A DNA stretch of 64,000 bases from positions 744,001 through 808,000 of the forward strand of contig NZ_AUHF01000001.1 of the NCBI RefSeq assembly GCF_000423045.1, given 5' to 3'. Shown here in pieces: positions 25,148 to 35,101 of the stretch. Source of the stretch: Christiangramia portivictoriae DSM 23547 (GTDB lineage: Bacteria > Bacteroidota > Bacteroidia > Flavobacteriales > Flavobacteriaceae). The notes under the pieces were generated by a model that had not been told where the DNA came from, searched no databases, and saw nothing but the letters and a program-made list of their open reading frames with translations. How positions within the stretch are numbered: position 1 is the stretch's first letter; each line of letters begins with the position of its first letter. A program made the position numbers and the translations under genes.

Positions 25148-26116
25148 TTATGCGTTTTTCTCTTTAAATTCCCTCAATTTTTCATTTAGCTTCGGTACGA
25201 CCTCAAAAGCGTCTCCAACCACCCCATAATCTGCAGCTTTGAAAAAAGGAGCTTCAGGATCGTTATTGATCACAACTTTGGTTTTCGCGGCATTGATACC
25301 TGCAAGATGCTGGATAGCTCCAGACACGCCAATAGCAATATATAAATTGGATGCCACAGGTTTTCCCGTTTGTCCCACGTGTTCACTGTGAGGTCTCCAT
25401 CCCATATCACTTACCGGCTTGGAACAAGCAGTAGCGGCTCCAAGAATTTCCGCCATTTCCTCGATCATTCCCCAGTTTTCCGGACCTTTTAATCCTCTAC
25501 CTCCAGATACTACTGTTTCAGCGTCGGCGATGGTTACCTTATTGGTTGCTTTATCTACGGATTCCACATTCACCGTAAAATCTTCAGTAGAAAGGCTAGG
25601 GTTAAAATCTTCTGTAGTTGCAGCTCCCTGCGCTTCCTTAAGTCCGAATGCGTTTTTGGATAATCCCAATACCTTTACATCAGTATCGATCTTTGTAAAA
25701 TTAAATGCTTTGTTGGTAAAAGCAGTTCTCTTTACTGTAAATGGATCTGCACTCTCCGGAAGAGCCACTACATTAGACGCATAACCTGCTTCCAGTCGCA
25801 CGGCAAGTAACGGTGCCAGATATTTGCTGTTTGCGCTCTGGCTTAGAACCACAACTTTACTGCTTTCCTGAGTCGCAGCTTGAGTGAGTGCATCGGCATA
25901 CGCTTCAGCATTAAAATTGTTTAACTTATCGTTGTTCACTTTCAGAACTTTGTCTACTCCATAAGTTCCAAGTTCTGAAACATCATCTATATTAAAAGTT
26001 ACCGCGGTAACGCTGGTGCCCAGCATACCTGCAACTTCCTTTGCATAAGATGCAACCTCAAATGAGGCTTTCTTAAATTTTCCTTCTTCTGATTCTATAT
26101 ATACTAAAACTGACAT
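25148..26116 (-). CDS. etfA: Electron transfer flavoprotein alpha subunit
   Basis: A 322-residue FAD-binding subunit that takes electrons from acyl-CoA dehydrogenases to the quinone pool. The C-terminal FAD domain shows VVSGGRGLKGPENWGMIEEMA and the signature KPVSDMGWRPHSEHVGQTGK, then YIAIGVSGAIQHLAGI. Length matches the family. It follows etfB by 46 bases on the same strand. The acyl-CoA dehydrogenase at 45.8-47.2 kb is a plausible electron donor. Confidence 0.96.
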   Translation of the reverse strand: MSVLVYIESEEGKFKKASFEVASYAKEVAGMLGTSVTAVTFNIDDVSELGTYGVDKVLKVNNDKLNNFNAEAYADALTQAATQESSKVVVLSQSANSKYLAPLLAVRLEAGYASNVVALPESADPFTVKRTAFTNKAFNFTKIDTDVKVLGLSKNAFGLKEAQGAATTEDFNPSLSTEDFTVNVESVDKATNKVTIADAETVVSGGRGLKGPENWGMIEEMAEILGAATACSKPVSDMGWRPHSEHVGQTGKPVASNLYIAIGVSGAIQHLAGINAAKTKVVINNDPEAPFFKAADYGVVGDAFEVVPKLNEKLREFKEKNA

Positions 26117-26162
26117 TTTCTAAAATTTTTAATTCCTGAATCTATTTTATTCTGAATTTTGA

Positions 26163-26909
26163 TTAGATCGCTTTTGCCTCGTTGTGAAGCAAATTGATCA
26201 ATTCATCCAGATTGTCAGGATCAATTAGTTTTACATCGCCTTTAGGTGCAGGCTTCTCAAATTTCACAACTTCGGTTTTAACTGAAGTTTCCGCAGGCTC
26301 AACAACATTTAAAGGTTTTTTACGCGCTTGCATAATCCCTCTCATGTTTGGAATACGAAGATCTGATTCTTCTACCAGGCCTTTCTGACCACCAATTACC
26401 AATGGAAGGCTGGTGCTTAGGGTTTCTTTTCCACCGTCGATCTCACGAACTGCCTTCGCATTCGTACCATCGATCTCGAGACTGATACAGTTATTTATAA
26501 AGTTTGCTTCCAGAATACCGGCTAACATTCCCGGAACCATTCCGCCATTATAGTCGATAGATTCTCTTCCTGCGATCACAAGATCATAACCTCCGTCTTT
26601 CACTACCTTTGCAAGCTCTTTTGCTACCTGGTAGCCATCTGTTGCTGGTGTATTCACTCTAATTGCAGTATCTGCTCCAATGGCCAGTGCCTTTCTAAGG
26701 GTAGGCTCGGTTTCAGCGCCACCAACATTTACAACATCTACACTCGCACCTTGTTTTTCTTTGAACCACATCGCTCTGGTTAGACCAAATTCGTCATTAG
26801 GATTGATTACAAATTGAACACCATTGGTGTCAAACTTGGTGTCACCTTCCGTAAAATTGATTTTGGATGTAGTGTCAGGCACATGACTAATACAAACTAA
26901 GATTTTCAT
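26163..26909 (-). CDS. etfB: Electron transfer flavoprotein beta subunit
   Basis: A 248-residue subunit that pairs with EtfA and binds AMP. MKILVCISHVPDTTSKINF opens the domain, NPNDEFGLTRAMWFKEKQGA and GRESIDYNGGMVPGMLA are conserved, and the recognition-loop region ends with MQARKKPL. It is the first gene of the etfBA operon and is divergent from pdhB across a 307-base gap. Confidence 0.96.
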   Translation of the reverse strand: MKILVCISHVPDTTSKINFTEGDTKFDTNGVQFVINPNDEFGLTRAMWFKEKQGASVDVVNVGGAETEPTLRKALAIGADTAIRVNTPATDGYQVAKELAKVVKDGGYDLVIAGRESIDYNGGMVPGMLAGILEANFINNCISLEIDGTNAKAVREIDGGKETLSTSLPLVIGGQKGLVEESDLRIPNMRGIMQARKKPLNVVEPAETSVKTEVVKFEKPAPKGDVKLIDPDNLDELINLLHNEAKAI

Positions 26910-27216
26910 ATATAAGGTTCTTTTTTTAATAAAACGTTTTCGTTGGCGAAGGTAAGTATTTTATATCAAAAAAAGCTATGCATGCATAATAAATTTAACC
27001 AAAAGAATGCTTTAATTTTTAGTTGATTTTTGGTTTTGTGAAGGTTTTACTGCGTATTATGCATAAAACTAAATAAAAAAATGAGATTCCTGTTTTTCAT
27101 CATTTAGCCATTTCCGAAGAGCCGGGCGAAGCCTAAATTTTTGCGTACAATTATGGTATTTACCTTAATGAATTACTATTTTTGCTCTGCAGGAATTAAA
27201 ATTAAGAATTTGCATA
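26910..27216. promoter_or_regulatory. Divergent promoter region between etfB and pdhB
   Basis: This 307-base A/T-rich gap carries no gene. TATTTTTG at 27177-27184 is a perfect -7 element for pdhB. For etfB, TACCTTCG-like sequence near 26950 is a weaker match. A 10-base piece (CGGGCGAAGC, about 27122-27131) is shared with the dispersed repeat at 49.8 kb and may be a decayed fragment. Nothing else was recognised. Confidence 0.5.
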
Positions 27217-28194
27217 ATGAGGACAATTCAATTTAGAGAAGCTATTGCTGAGGCGATGAGCGAAGAAATGCGTCGCGACGACAGTATCTATTTAATGGGT
27301 GAAGAAGTAGCTGAATACAATGGGGCCTACAAAGCTTCTAAAGGAATGCTTGACGAATTTGGTCCGGATAGAGTGATAGATACTCCCATTGCTGAACTTG
27401 GATTTTCAGGAATAGGCGTTGGTTCTGCCATGAATGGAAACCGTCCTATTATTGAATTCATGACCTTTAACTTCTCGCTGGTAGGGATTGATCAAATCAT
27501 CAATAACGCCGCGAAAATGCGCCAGATGAGTGGTGGGCAATTTAATATTCCAATTGTTTTTCGTGGACCTACAGGTTCTGCAGGACAGTTGGGAGCTACG
27601 CACTCACAGGCTTTTGAAAGCTGGTACGCCAATACTCCGGGACTCAAGGTTATCGTGCCTTCTAACCCTTATGATGCGAAAGGTCTTCTGAAAGCGGCAA
27701 TTCGTGATGATGATCCGGTAATCTTTATGGAAAGCGAACAAATGTATGGAGATAAAGGCGAGGTTCCTGAAGATGAGTATGTAATTGAAATTGGTAAAGC
27801 TGATATCAAGCGTGAAGGTTCAGATGTGACTGTTGTTTCCTTCGGAAAAATTATCAAAGAAGCTTACAAAGCTGCTGAAACTTTAGCTGAAGAAGATATT
27901 TCCTGTGAGATCATCGATCTTAGAACGATTCGTCCATTAGATATAGATGTTATCCTGGAATCTGTAAAGAAAACAAACCGACTGGTGATTCTTGAAGAAT
28001 CCTGGCCTTTCGGAAATATTTCGACTGAAATTTCGTATCAGGTGCAATCCAAAGCGTTCGACTACCTGGATGCTCCTATCATAAAAATTAACACGGCCGA
28101 TACTCCTGCGCCTTATTCACCTGTTCTTTTAAAAGAATGGTTGCCAAATAGTGAGGATGTTGTTAAAGCTGTGAAAAAGGTCATGTACAAGTAA
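27217..28194 (+). CDS. pdhB: Pyruvate dehydrogenase E1 component, beta subunit
   Basis: A 325-residue subunit of the thiamine-diphosphate E1 that decarboxylates pyruvate for acetyl-CoA. MRTIQFREAIAEAMSEEM, LMGEEVAEYNGAYKASKGM and the Glu-bearing PIAELGFSGIGVG mark the E1-beta family; the C-terminal transketolase-C part includes EESWPFGNISTEIS. The alpha subunit is not adjacent, so this gene stands alone, as in other flavobacteria. A strong terminator follows immediately. A 2-oxoisovalerate E1-beta is less likely, since the AYNGAYKASKG region is that of PDH. Confidence 0.93.
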   Translation: MRTIQFREAIAEAMSEEMRRDDSIYLMGEEVAEYNGAYKASKGMLDEFGPDRVIDTPIAELGFSGIGVGSAMNGNRPIIEFMTFNFSLVGIDQIINNAAKMRQMSGGQFNIPIVFRGPTGSAGQLGATHSQAFESWYANTPGLKVIVPSNPYDAKGLLKAAIRDDDPVIFMESEQMYGDKGEVPEDEYVIEIGKADIKREGSDVTVVSFGKIIKEAYKAAETLAEEDISCEIIDLRTIRPLDIDVILESVKKTNRLVILEESWPFGNISTEISYQVQSKAFDYLDAPIIKINTADTPAPYSPVLLKEWLPNSEDVVKAVKKVMYK

Positions 28195-28214
28195 ACCTTT
28201 TCAACCTATCTTTG

Positions 28215-28245
28215 AAACTTCATCTTAACGATGAAGTTTTTTTTT
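28215..28245 (+). terminator. Terminator of pdhB
   Basis: AAACTTCATC, a TTAAC loop and GATGAAGTTT followed by T's form a perfect 10-bp hairpin with a T-tract. It shows that an in-frame TTG at 28212 is not the start of the next gene. Confidence 0.92.
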
Positions 28246-28253
28246 ATCCTACA

Positions 28254-30746
28254 ATGAACAAATACACCTACCTCTTTATACTTTTTTTCCTTCCAGTTCT
28301 CAGTCTAATCGCTCAAACAAAAGCAGGAGGAATTGTGACCGATGATACTGGAGCTACCGTGCCTTTTGCGAACGTGGTTTTCGCCACTTCCACTTCAGGA
28401 ACGACCACCAATGAAGTTGGTGAGTTTTACCTTCAGTCTGATGATAATTATGATACTCTTGTTTTTTCTTTTATTGGTTATAAAACCAAAAAGATTGCCT
28501 TAAAATCCAGAGTCAATTTAAACATGGAAGTGACGCTGGAGCAGGAAGCGTCCAGTCTGGACGAGGTGGTCATTTATCGCGGAAAAACTTCGAAAAAGAA
28601 TAATCCGGCAATCGATATTCTAAAAAAGGTTTGGGCAAACCGCCGTAGTAATGGTGTAAATGCATTTGATCAGTACAGCTATAAGGAATACGAAAAACTC
28701 GAATTCGACCTGAATACCATAGACAGTGCGGTGGTGGAAAGCAGGATTTTCAACGGCATGGAGTTTATTTTCGACTATACAGATACCAATGCTGTGACCG
28801 GGAAAACCTATCTGCCTATGTTTATTAACGAATCGGTAACCCAGGTTTACGGAGATAACAAGATCAATGAGGAGAAAAAAGTTTTACTTGGAAACAAGAA
28901 TTCCGGGTTTAACCAGAACAGGAACCTGATCGATTTTGTGAAGGATATTTATGATGATTACGATATTTATAAAAACTACATCAAGTTCTTCGATAAATCC
29001 TTTGTAAGTCCAATTTCGACTACAGGGATCGATACCTATAATTATGTATTGTCTGATAGCGCTTATATCGACAATAAGTGGTGTTATAATATTGTGTACT
29101 ATCCACGTCGCGAGAATGAATTGACTTTTAAAGGAGATTTCTGGGTAAACGATACGACCTGGGCAGTGAAGAACATCAATCTCGAAACTACCAAGGATGT
29201 AAACATCAACTGGATCAAGCAGGTTTACATCGAACAGGATTTTGAAGTTTTGAATGACTCTGTATTTTTAATTCAGAAAGATTTCTTTATGGCCGACTTC
29301 GGGATAAACAAAAAGAAAACTTCTCAGGGTGTCTATGCGAAACGAACCATGCTTTATGATGAATATGAGTTTAATAAAGAACGGGGATCAAGTTTTTACA
29401 ATCAGCCAGTCTACAATCCACAATCCCAGGCTTATAATAGAAGTGAGGAATTCTGGAGCGAGAACAGGCTGGAGCAGTTAAACGATGATGAGCAGGGAAT
29501 CTATGTGATGCTGGATAGTCTTACAAAGACTAAAGCTTTTAATAGGTTGTATGACATAGCAACGATCGCGCAGTCGGGTTATGTAGAGTTTGATGGATGG
29601 GATTATGGACCCATTTATTCCACATTTGGATTTAATGACGTGGAAGGAGTTCGAACCCGTTTTGGAGGAAGAACCTATTTCGGGCAGAATGATCCATGGA
29701 GAATCGAGGCATATGGCGCTTATGGGTTCAAGGATCAAAAATTTAAATATGGAGTTTCAGCCAAAGTCTTGCTTGATTACAAAACACGACTTATCCTAAG
29801 CGGGGGTAACAGGAGAGATGTGGAGCAATTGGGAACCAGTCTCACGAATTCTACAGATGTTCTGGGGAGAAGTCTGGCCTCTTCATCACTTCTGAATGTT
29901 GGAGATACAGACAAACTGAGTTCAATCAATTTGAGTGTTTTCTCTGTGCAGTTGGAACCGGTTAAGAATCTTACTCTAAGATTTGGAGCCAACTACAGAA
30001 TACTGCAACCGGCGTCTGAAGGTTTTAGTCTGGATTATTATGTGGATGACTCACGCACGGTAACCGACAGTGAGATCAATCAAACCGAAATATCCACGAT
30101 CATTACATGGACCCCGGGCAGGAAAACTTCTGGTTTTGGAGTGGAGCGAAATGTGGTGAATGAGGAAGATTTTCCAACACTGTTCCTAAACTATAGTCTG
30201 GGAGTCAAAGAGATATTTAATAGTGATTTTGACTATAAAAAACTACAGTTCTTTTTTAATCAGCCTTTGTTAATTGGAGGTTTTGGAAGATCCAATGTTA
30301 GTATTGAAGCAGGAAAAACATTTGATCCGGTACCTTTAGGTTTGCTTAGCGTGGTCCCCGGGAACCAGACATATTTTAGTATGTATAATACCTTTCCAAC
30401 CCTTGATTTCTATGAATTTGTGACAGATAGTTATTCAGCCATTCATATTGATCATAATTTTAACGGAAGGTTATTCTCCAGGATTCCATTGCTCAGAGAT
30501 CTTAATTTACGGGAACTGGTTGGCTTTAGAGCAATCTATGGGGATATCTCACAGGATAGCAAAGACCTGGATGCTTCCGGGTTGCCGCTGGTCGCTCCAG
30601 ATAATGACCCGTTTTATGAATATAGTGTAGGTATTGGGAATATTTTAAAAGTCATGCGATTTGATGTGCATTTCCGCGGAAATTATTTCGATAACCCTGA
30701 CGCAAGGAGTCTTGCATTTACAATAGATTTTGGATTTCACTTTTAG
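28254..30746 (+). CDS. DUF5686 outer-membrane protein with carboxypeptidase-like regulatory domain
   Basis: An 830-residue exported protein. The ATG at 28254 begins a signal peptide ending LSLIAQ. Residues ~20-105 form a carboxypeptidase-regulatory-like (CarboxypepD_reg) beta domain (GGIVTDDTGATVPFANVVF ... VTLEQEASSLDEVVIYR). The rest matches DUF5686, which ends in repeated amphipathic beta strands and a terminal aromatic residue (FTIDFGFHF), typical of an outer-membrane barrel. Role is unknown; it is common and often conserved in Bacteroidota. It is preceded by the pdhB terminator, so it has its own promoter. Confidence 0.87.
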   Translation: MNKYTYLFILFFLPVLSLIAQTKAGGIVTDDTGATVPFANVVFATSTSGTTTNEVGEFYLQSDDNYDTLVFSFIGYKTKKIALKSRVNLNMEVTLEQEASSLDEVVIYRGKTSKKNNPAIDILKKVWANRRSNGVNAFDQYSYKEYEKLEFDLNTIDSAVVESRIFNGMEFIFDYTDTNAVTGKTYLPMFINESVTQVYGDNKINEEKKVLLGNKNSGFNQNRNLIDFVKDIYDDYDIYKNYIKFFDKSFVSPISTTGIDTYNYVLSDSAYIDNKWCYNIVYYPRRENELTFKGDFWVNDTTWAVKNINLETTKDVNINWIKQVYIEQDFEVLNDSVFLIQKDFFMADFGINKKKTSQGVYAKRTMLYDEYEFNKERGSSFYNQPVYNPQSQAYNRSEEFWSENRLEQLNDDEQGIYVMLDSLTKTKAFNRLYDIATIAQSGYVEFDGWDYGPIYSTFGFNDVEGVRTRFGGRTYFGQNDPWRIEAYGAYGFKDQKFKYGVSAKVLLDYKTRLILSGGNRRDVEQLGTSLTNSTDVLGRSLASSSLLNVGDTDKLSSINLSVFSVQLEPVKNLTLRFGANYRILQPASEGFSLDYYVDDSRTVTDSEINQTEISTIITWTPGRKTSGFGVERNVVNEEDFPTLFLNYSLGVKEIFNSDFDYKKLQFFFNQPLLIGGFGRSNVSIEAGKTFDPVPLGLLSVVPGNQTYFSMYNTFPTLDFYEFVTDSYSAIHIDHNFNGRLFSRIPLLRDLNLRELVGFRAIYGDISQDSKDLDASGLPLVAPDNDPFYEYSVGIGNILKVMRFDVHFRGNYFDNPDARSLAFTIDFGFHF

Positions 30747-30815
30747 ATAATAGTTTAAATATCAGAAATAACTATATTTGCTGCCCTGAATTTTAATTTA
30801 GATAAAAATATAAAA

Positions 30816-31328
30816 ATGTCGAATACTTTTGATGTATTGATCGAGATCCCAAAGGGAAGCCGAAATAAATACGAATACGATTTCAAGCTTAAAAAAGTAC
30901 GTTACGACAGGATGATTTTCTCTTCGATGATGTATCCTGCAGATTATGGTTTTATTCCTAACACCCTTGCTTTGGACGAAGATCCATTAGATGTTTTGGT
31001 TTTGGTGTCTGAACCTACCTTCCCGGGAATTGTAATGGAGGTAAAGCCTATTGGTGTATTCCATATGGCAGACGAAAAAGGACCGGATGAGAAGATCATC
31101 TGTGTACCAGTATCAGATCCAATCTGGAACAGGCTAAACGATCTTAAAGAGTTGAATGGTCATATGATCAAAGAGATCGAACATTTCTTTAAAGTATATA
31201 AGGACCTTGAAAAGAAAAAGGTAGATACAGGAGATTTCGGGGATGCAAATGAAGCTCGTGAGATCATTCAGCAATGTATCGAACGCTACGAGAATTACAA
31301 AGGAGATAAATCCAGATTCGGTATATAA
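30816..31328 (+). CDS. ppa: Inorganic pyrophosphatase (soluble, family I)
   Basis: A 170-residue cytosolic Mg-dependent enzyme that hydrolyses pyrophosphate. Motifs are EIPKGSRNKYEYD, YPADYGFIPNTLALDEDPLDVLVL (in part; the Asp cluster binds metal) and KVYKDLEKKK near the active-site lid. Length fits the prokaryotic family I. A terminator separates it from the membrane pyrophosphatase gene, so both pyrophosphatase types sit next to each other but are transcribed separately. Confidence 0.96.
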   Translation: MSNTFDVLIEIPKGSRNKYEYDFKLKKVRYDRMIFSSMMYPADYGFIPNTLALDEDPLDVLVLVSEPTFPGIVMEVKPIGVFHMADEKGPDEKIICVPVSDPIWNRLNDLKELNGHMIKEIEHFFKVYKDLEKKKVDTGDFGDANEAREIIQQCIERYENYKGDKSRFGI

Positions 31329-31361
31329 TCATAATATATCCCATAAATTATTAAGAATATC

Positions 31362-31396
31362 AAAGCAATAACCTTAAAAAGTTATTGCTTTTTTAA
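31362..31396 (+). terminator. Terminator of ppa
   Basis: AAAGCAATAAC, an 8-base A-rich loop and GTTATTGCTTT followed by T's. Confidence 0.92.
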
Positions 31397-31457
31397 TTAT
31401 TGCCAATTTCACTACATTAGCTAGCATTAATATTTTATTAACAATTAACTAGCTACT

Positions 31458-33866
31458 ATGGAATCAATAATGATCTACCTGCCAGCGGTGCTGGCAATCA
31501 TCGGACTCATTTTTATGTGGGTTAAAAGATCCTGGGTGATGAAACAGGACTCCGGCGACGGAAAAATGAAAGAAATTTCGGCACACATCTATGAAGGAGC
31601 ATTGGCCTTTCTAAAAGCAGAATATAAATTATTGACTCTTTTCGTGGTCGTAGCCAGTATTGCATTAGCTGCCATCGCTTACTTTGTTCCAACCACACAT
31701 TACCTTATCATACTGGCCTTTATTTTCGGTGCAATCTTTTCAGCGTTTGCAGGAAATATTGGGATGAAAATCGCTACGCAAACCAATGTGCGAACTACTC
31801 AGGCAGCCAGAACAAGTCTGCCGGGAGCCCTTAATATTTCTTTTGGAGGTGGAACAGTGATGGGACTTGGAGTTGCCGGTCTTGCAGTACTTGGACTTAC
31901 CGGCTTCTTTATTTTCTTTTTCCACTACTTTATGGGAGGAGAGTGGACGAATACACAGCAAATGACCGTTGTATTGGAAACACTGGCCGGTTTTTCTCTG
32001 GGTGCTGAATCTATCGCGCTGTTTGCAAGAGTTGGAGGAGGAATCTATACAAAAGCTGCTGATGTAGGTGCAGACCTTGTGGGTAAAGTAGAAGCGGGAA
32101 TACCAGAAGACGATCCTCGAAATCCCGCGACCATCGCAGATAATGTTGGAGATAATGTGGGAGATGTAGCCGGCATGGGAGCCGATCTTTTTGGAAGTTA
32201 TGTCGCTACAGTACTTGCAGCAATGGTGCTTGGAAACTATATCATTAAAGATATGGGTGGCGATATTACCAGCGAAGGTTTTGGCGGGATTGGTCCCATC
32301 TTATTACCAATGGCCATAGCCGGAGCAGGAATTATCATTTCTATTATTGGTACCCTGCTGGTTAGAATTTCTTCCAATTCAGCCAAAGAAGCTGAGGTTC
32401 AAAAAGCCCTGAATATAGGTAACTGGGTTTCCATAGTGCTGGTCGCTATTTCCTGCTATTTCCTTGTAAACTGGATGCTTCCATCCAATACCATGACCAT
32501 GGGATTTTTTATTGGTGGCGAAGAAGGTTTCGAGATGATCAACATTAGTTCCATGCGTGTTTTTTACGCTACACTGGTAGGTCTGGTTGTAGGGGGAGCA
32601 ATTTCTTCGGTAACCGAATATTACACCGGACTTGGTAAAAAACCAATCCTCAAGATCGTTCAGCAGTCCAGTACCGGAGCTGGAACAAATATCATTGCAG
32701 GGTTGGCGACCGGTATGATCTCTACTTTTCCTTCTATCATATTGTTCGCCGGTGCGATATGGGCGTCTTATGCCTTTGCAGGATTTTATGGAGTTGCTCT
32801 GGCCGCTTCAGCAATGATGGCCACCACTGCCATGCAGCTGGCGATCGATGCCTTTGGACCAATTGCAGATAATGCCGGAGGTATTGCAGAAATGAGTGAG
32901 CAGGAACCCATCGTTAGAGAAAGAACCGACATCCTGGATTCAGTAGGAAATACAACGGCAGCTACCGGAAAGGGATTTGCCATCGCCTCTGCGGCGTTGA
33001 CATCTCTGGCGCTTTTTGCTGCCTACGTAACATTTACGGGAATTGAAGGAATCAATATTTTCAAAGCTCCTGTTCTGGCTATGCTCTTTGTAGGCGGAAT
33101 GATTCCCGTGGTATTCTCAGCGCTGGCGATGAATGCGGTGGGGAAAGCAGCGATGGAAATGGTGCAGGAAGTACGTAGACAATTCAAGGATATTCCCGGG
33201 ATTATGGAAGGTACCGCCAAACCACAATATGACAAATGTGTGGCTATCTCTACGGAAGCAAGCTTAAAAGAAATGATGCTGCCAGGATTACTCACTATAG
33301 GTTTCCCTTTAGTAATTGCCTTTTTACCCATGGTATTTGGAATGGATCGTCTTGCCATTGCTGAAATGCTTGGAGGCTATATGGCGGGTGTGACAGTAAG
33401 TGGTGTACTTTGGGCGATCTTTCAGAATAATGCCGGAGGTGCCTGGGATAATGCCAAAAAATCTTTTGAAGCCGGAGTCATGATCAATGGTGAAATGACC
33501 TATAAGGGATCTGATGCGCACAAAGCAGCAGTAACTGGTGATACCGTAGGCGATCCGTTTAAAGACACGTCTGGTCCATCCATGAATATCCTGATTAAAT
33601 TAACCTGTCTTATCGGCCTGGTGATTGCGCCAATCCTGGGTGGTCATACAGATGATTCGATACCAAATCAGGAAGAGCGCGTTGAGGTGATCTCTTCGGA
33701 AGCTTCAGTGAATTCGAAAGAAATAAGTATGGAAATGAATGATCTGAACGATTTGATGACTGCAGACGTATTAAACACTAGATCCTTAATCGGAAATGAG
33801 AGGAGTGATATTAATGAATATCAGGAATCAGGCCTGGAAGTGCAGCGGAATATAGAAACATTATAG
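31458..33866 (+). CDS. hppA: Membrane-bound ion-pumping pyrophosphatase
   Basis: An 802-residue inner-membrane pump (about 16 spans) that couples pyrophosphate hydrolysis to export of H+ or Na+. [20 protein letters not shown] (about residues 200-219) and the following [20 protein letters not shown] are the substrate and Mg site. [10 protein letters not shown] at residue 497 onwards has Ala where K+-independent enzymes have Lys, so it should be K+-dependent. Na+ versus H+ pumping cannot be settled by eye. After the last span (about residue 735) comes an unusual acidic, Asn/Ser-rich tail of about 65 residues with no known domain. Confidence 0.94.
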   Translation: MESIMIYLPAVLAIIGLIFMWVKRSWVMKQDSGDGKMKEISAHIYEGALAFLKAEYKLLTLFVVVASIALAAIAYFVPTTHYLIILAFIFGAIFSAFAGNIGMKIATQTNVRTTQAARTSLPGALNISFGGGTVMGLGVAGLAVLGLTGFFIFFFHYFMGGEWTNTQQMTVVLETLAGFSLGAESIALFARVGGGIYTKAADVGADLVGKVEAGIPEDDPRNPATIADNVGDNVGDVAGMGADLFGSYVATVLAAMVLGNYIIKDMGGDITSEGFGGIGPILLPMAIAGAGIIISIIGTLLVRISSNSAKEAEVQKALNIGNWVSIVLVAISCYFLVNWMLPSNTMTMGFFIGGEEGFEMINISSMRVFYATLVGLVVGGAISSVTEYYTGLGKKPILKIVQQSSTGAGTNIIAGLATGMISTFPSIILFAGAIWASYAFAGFYGVALAASAMMATTAMQLAIDAFGPIADNAGGIAEMSEQEPIVRERTDILDSVGNTTAATGKGFAIASAALTSLALFAAYVTFTGIEGINIFKAPVLAMLFVGGMIPVVFSALAMNAVGKAAMEMVQEVRRQFKDIPGIMEGTAKPQYDKCVAISTEASLKEMMLPGLLTIGFPLVIAFLPMVFGMDRLAIAEMLGGYMAGVTVSGVLWAIFQNNAGGAWDNAKKSFEAGVMINGEMTYKGSDAHKAAVTGDTVGDPFKDTSGPSMNILIKLTCLIGLVIAPILGGHTDDSIPNQEERVEVISSEASVNSKEISMEMNDLNDLMTADVLNTRSLIGNERSDINEYQESGLEVQRNIETL

Positions 33867-33891
33867 TCAGCTATTCTGAATAACAGAATAT

Positions 33892-33921
33892 AAAAAACCT
33901 CCATGCTCGTGGAGGTTTTTT
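33892..33921 (+). terminator. Terminator of hppA
   Basis: AAAAAACCTCC, an 8-base loop and GGAGGTTTTTT. Confidence 0.92.
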
Positions 33922-34074
33922 AATTTCAGGCGGTAAATTCTATTCTCCTGTTTCTTCTAAAATTGATCGTAGAAACTACTATTTCAGTTAAACTATGGTT
34001 AATCAATCCCTTAAAATTATAAGACTGTCCAAACGTTGAGTAAATTGAAGTTTAATTCAAAAAATATTCAGAAG

Positions 34075-34323
34075 ATGTCAAAAGATCACGGACCCAGTAT
34101 CAAAAATGACGAGCAATACGAGAAATTGCGCAAGGAGGGAATGAGCAAGGAGAAAGCGGCAAGGATCGCCAATACGTCCAATTCCGGAGAAAAAGGTGGT
34201 AAAGCTGAAAAATACGAAGAGAGAACCAAAGAGGAACTCTATGAGCAGGCGAAGAAAATTGGGATTGATGGACGAAGTGACATGTCTAAAGATGAATTGA
34301 TAAAGGCTTTAAGAAATCACTAA
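34075..34323 (+). CDS. Rho-N/SAP-like small protein in the NHEJ operon
   Basis: An 82-residue basic protein. MSKDHGPSIKNDEQYEKLRK is a conserved opening in this family, and the C-terminal ~35 residues (KEELYEQAKKIGIDGRSDMS, KDELIKALRNH) form a Rho N-terminal/SAP-like helix-extended-helix motif used for nucleic-acid binding. The ATG at 34075 is preferred to an in-frame TTG at 34036. It ends one base before ku, so it is translationally linked. In some bacteria Ku itself carries a C-terminal SAP domain; here a SAP-like unit is a separate gene. Confidence 0.8.
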   Translation: MSKDHGPSIKNDEQYEKLRKEGMSKEKAARIANTSNSGEKGGKAEKYEERTKEELYEQAKKIGIDGRSDMSKDELIKALRNH

Positions 34324-34324
34324 T

Positions 34325-35098
34325 ATGCGCTCAATCTGGAATGGTTCAATAAGTTTTGGTCTGGTTTCAATTCCCGTGAAACTTTATTCTGGTTCTGAAG
34401 ACCGTCGAATAGACCTCGATATGCTTGATAAAAATGATCATGCCCGTATTCGGTATAAAAGGGTGAATGAAGATACCGGGAAAGAAGTGGAATGGAAAGA
34501 TATCGTCAAAGGTTTTAAAAAAGAAGACGGTTACGTTGTTCTGGAAAAAGAAGATTTCGAACAGGCGAACATGAAGAAGACCAAAACTATCGATATTGAA
34601 GAATTTATCGATGAGGATGAGGTAGCTGATGTCCTGTTTAAAAAGCCTTATTTCCTGGAGCCACAAAAGGAAGGAGGTAAATCTTATAACCTATTATTGA
34701 AAGCACTAAAGAAGACTGGTAAATTAGGAGTTGCCACTTTTGTGATGCGTCAGAAAGAGCATTTATCTTTAGTAGGAATTTACAGGGACGCATTGGTGTT
34801 GCATGTGATCAGGTTCGAAGATGAAATTAGAAATCCTGCTGATCTCAAACTACCAAAAACCAGGGTAAAAGCAAAGGAGGTGGACATGGCAGTATCCCTG
34901 ATCGAGCAATATACATCTAAATTTGACTTCGAAAAGTACAAGGATATCTACAATGATCAGTTAATGAAGATCATTGAATCCAAAGCAACCGGCAAGAAGC
35001 CGAAAGTGGAAGAATACGATTCTGAACCCACCCAGGCAGATGATTTGATGGCTAAATTAAAGGCCAGTCTTGAAAAGAAAAAGTCGAAGGCCAGCTAA
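34325..35098 (+). CDS. ku: Ku protein for non-homologous end joining
   Basis: A 257-residue homodimeric DNA-end-binding protein. MRSIWNGSISFGLVSIPVKL is the classic bacterial Ku opening, IRYKRVNEDTGKEVEWKDIVKG and MAVSLIEQYTSKFDFEKYKD are family motifs, and the C-terminus is a Lys-rich tail (KASLEKKKSKAS). It threads onto broken DNA ends and recruits LigD. The gene sits 1 base after the SAP-like gene and 3 bases before ligD, a tight three-gene NHEJ operon. Confidence 0.96.
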   Translation: MRSIWNGSISFGLVSIPVKLYSGSEDRRIDLDMLDKNDHARIRYKRVNEDTGKEVEWKDIVKGFKKEDGYVVLEKEDFEQANMKKTKTIDIEEFIDEDEVADVLFKKPYFLEPQKEGGKSYNLLLKALKKTGKLGVATFVMRQKEHLSLVGIYRDALVLHVIRFEDEIRNPADLKLPKTRVKAKEVDMAVSLIEQYTSKFDFEKYKDIYNDQLMKIIESKATGKKPKVEEYDSEPTQADDLMAKLKASLEKKKSKAS

Positions 35099-35101
35099 AC
35101 C

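Noticed and set aside
28212-28253. TTG at 28212 as start of the DUF5686 gene
   Set aside because: It is next to the pdhB terminator hairpin; ATG at 28254 begins a proper signal peptide.
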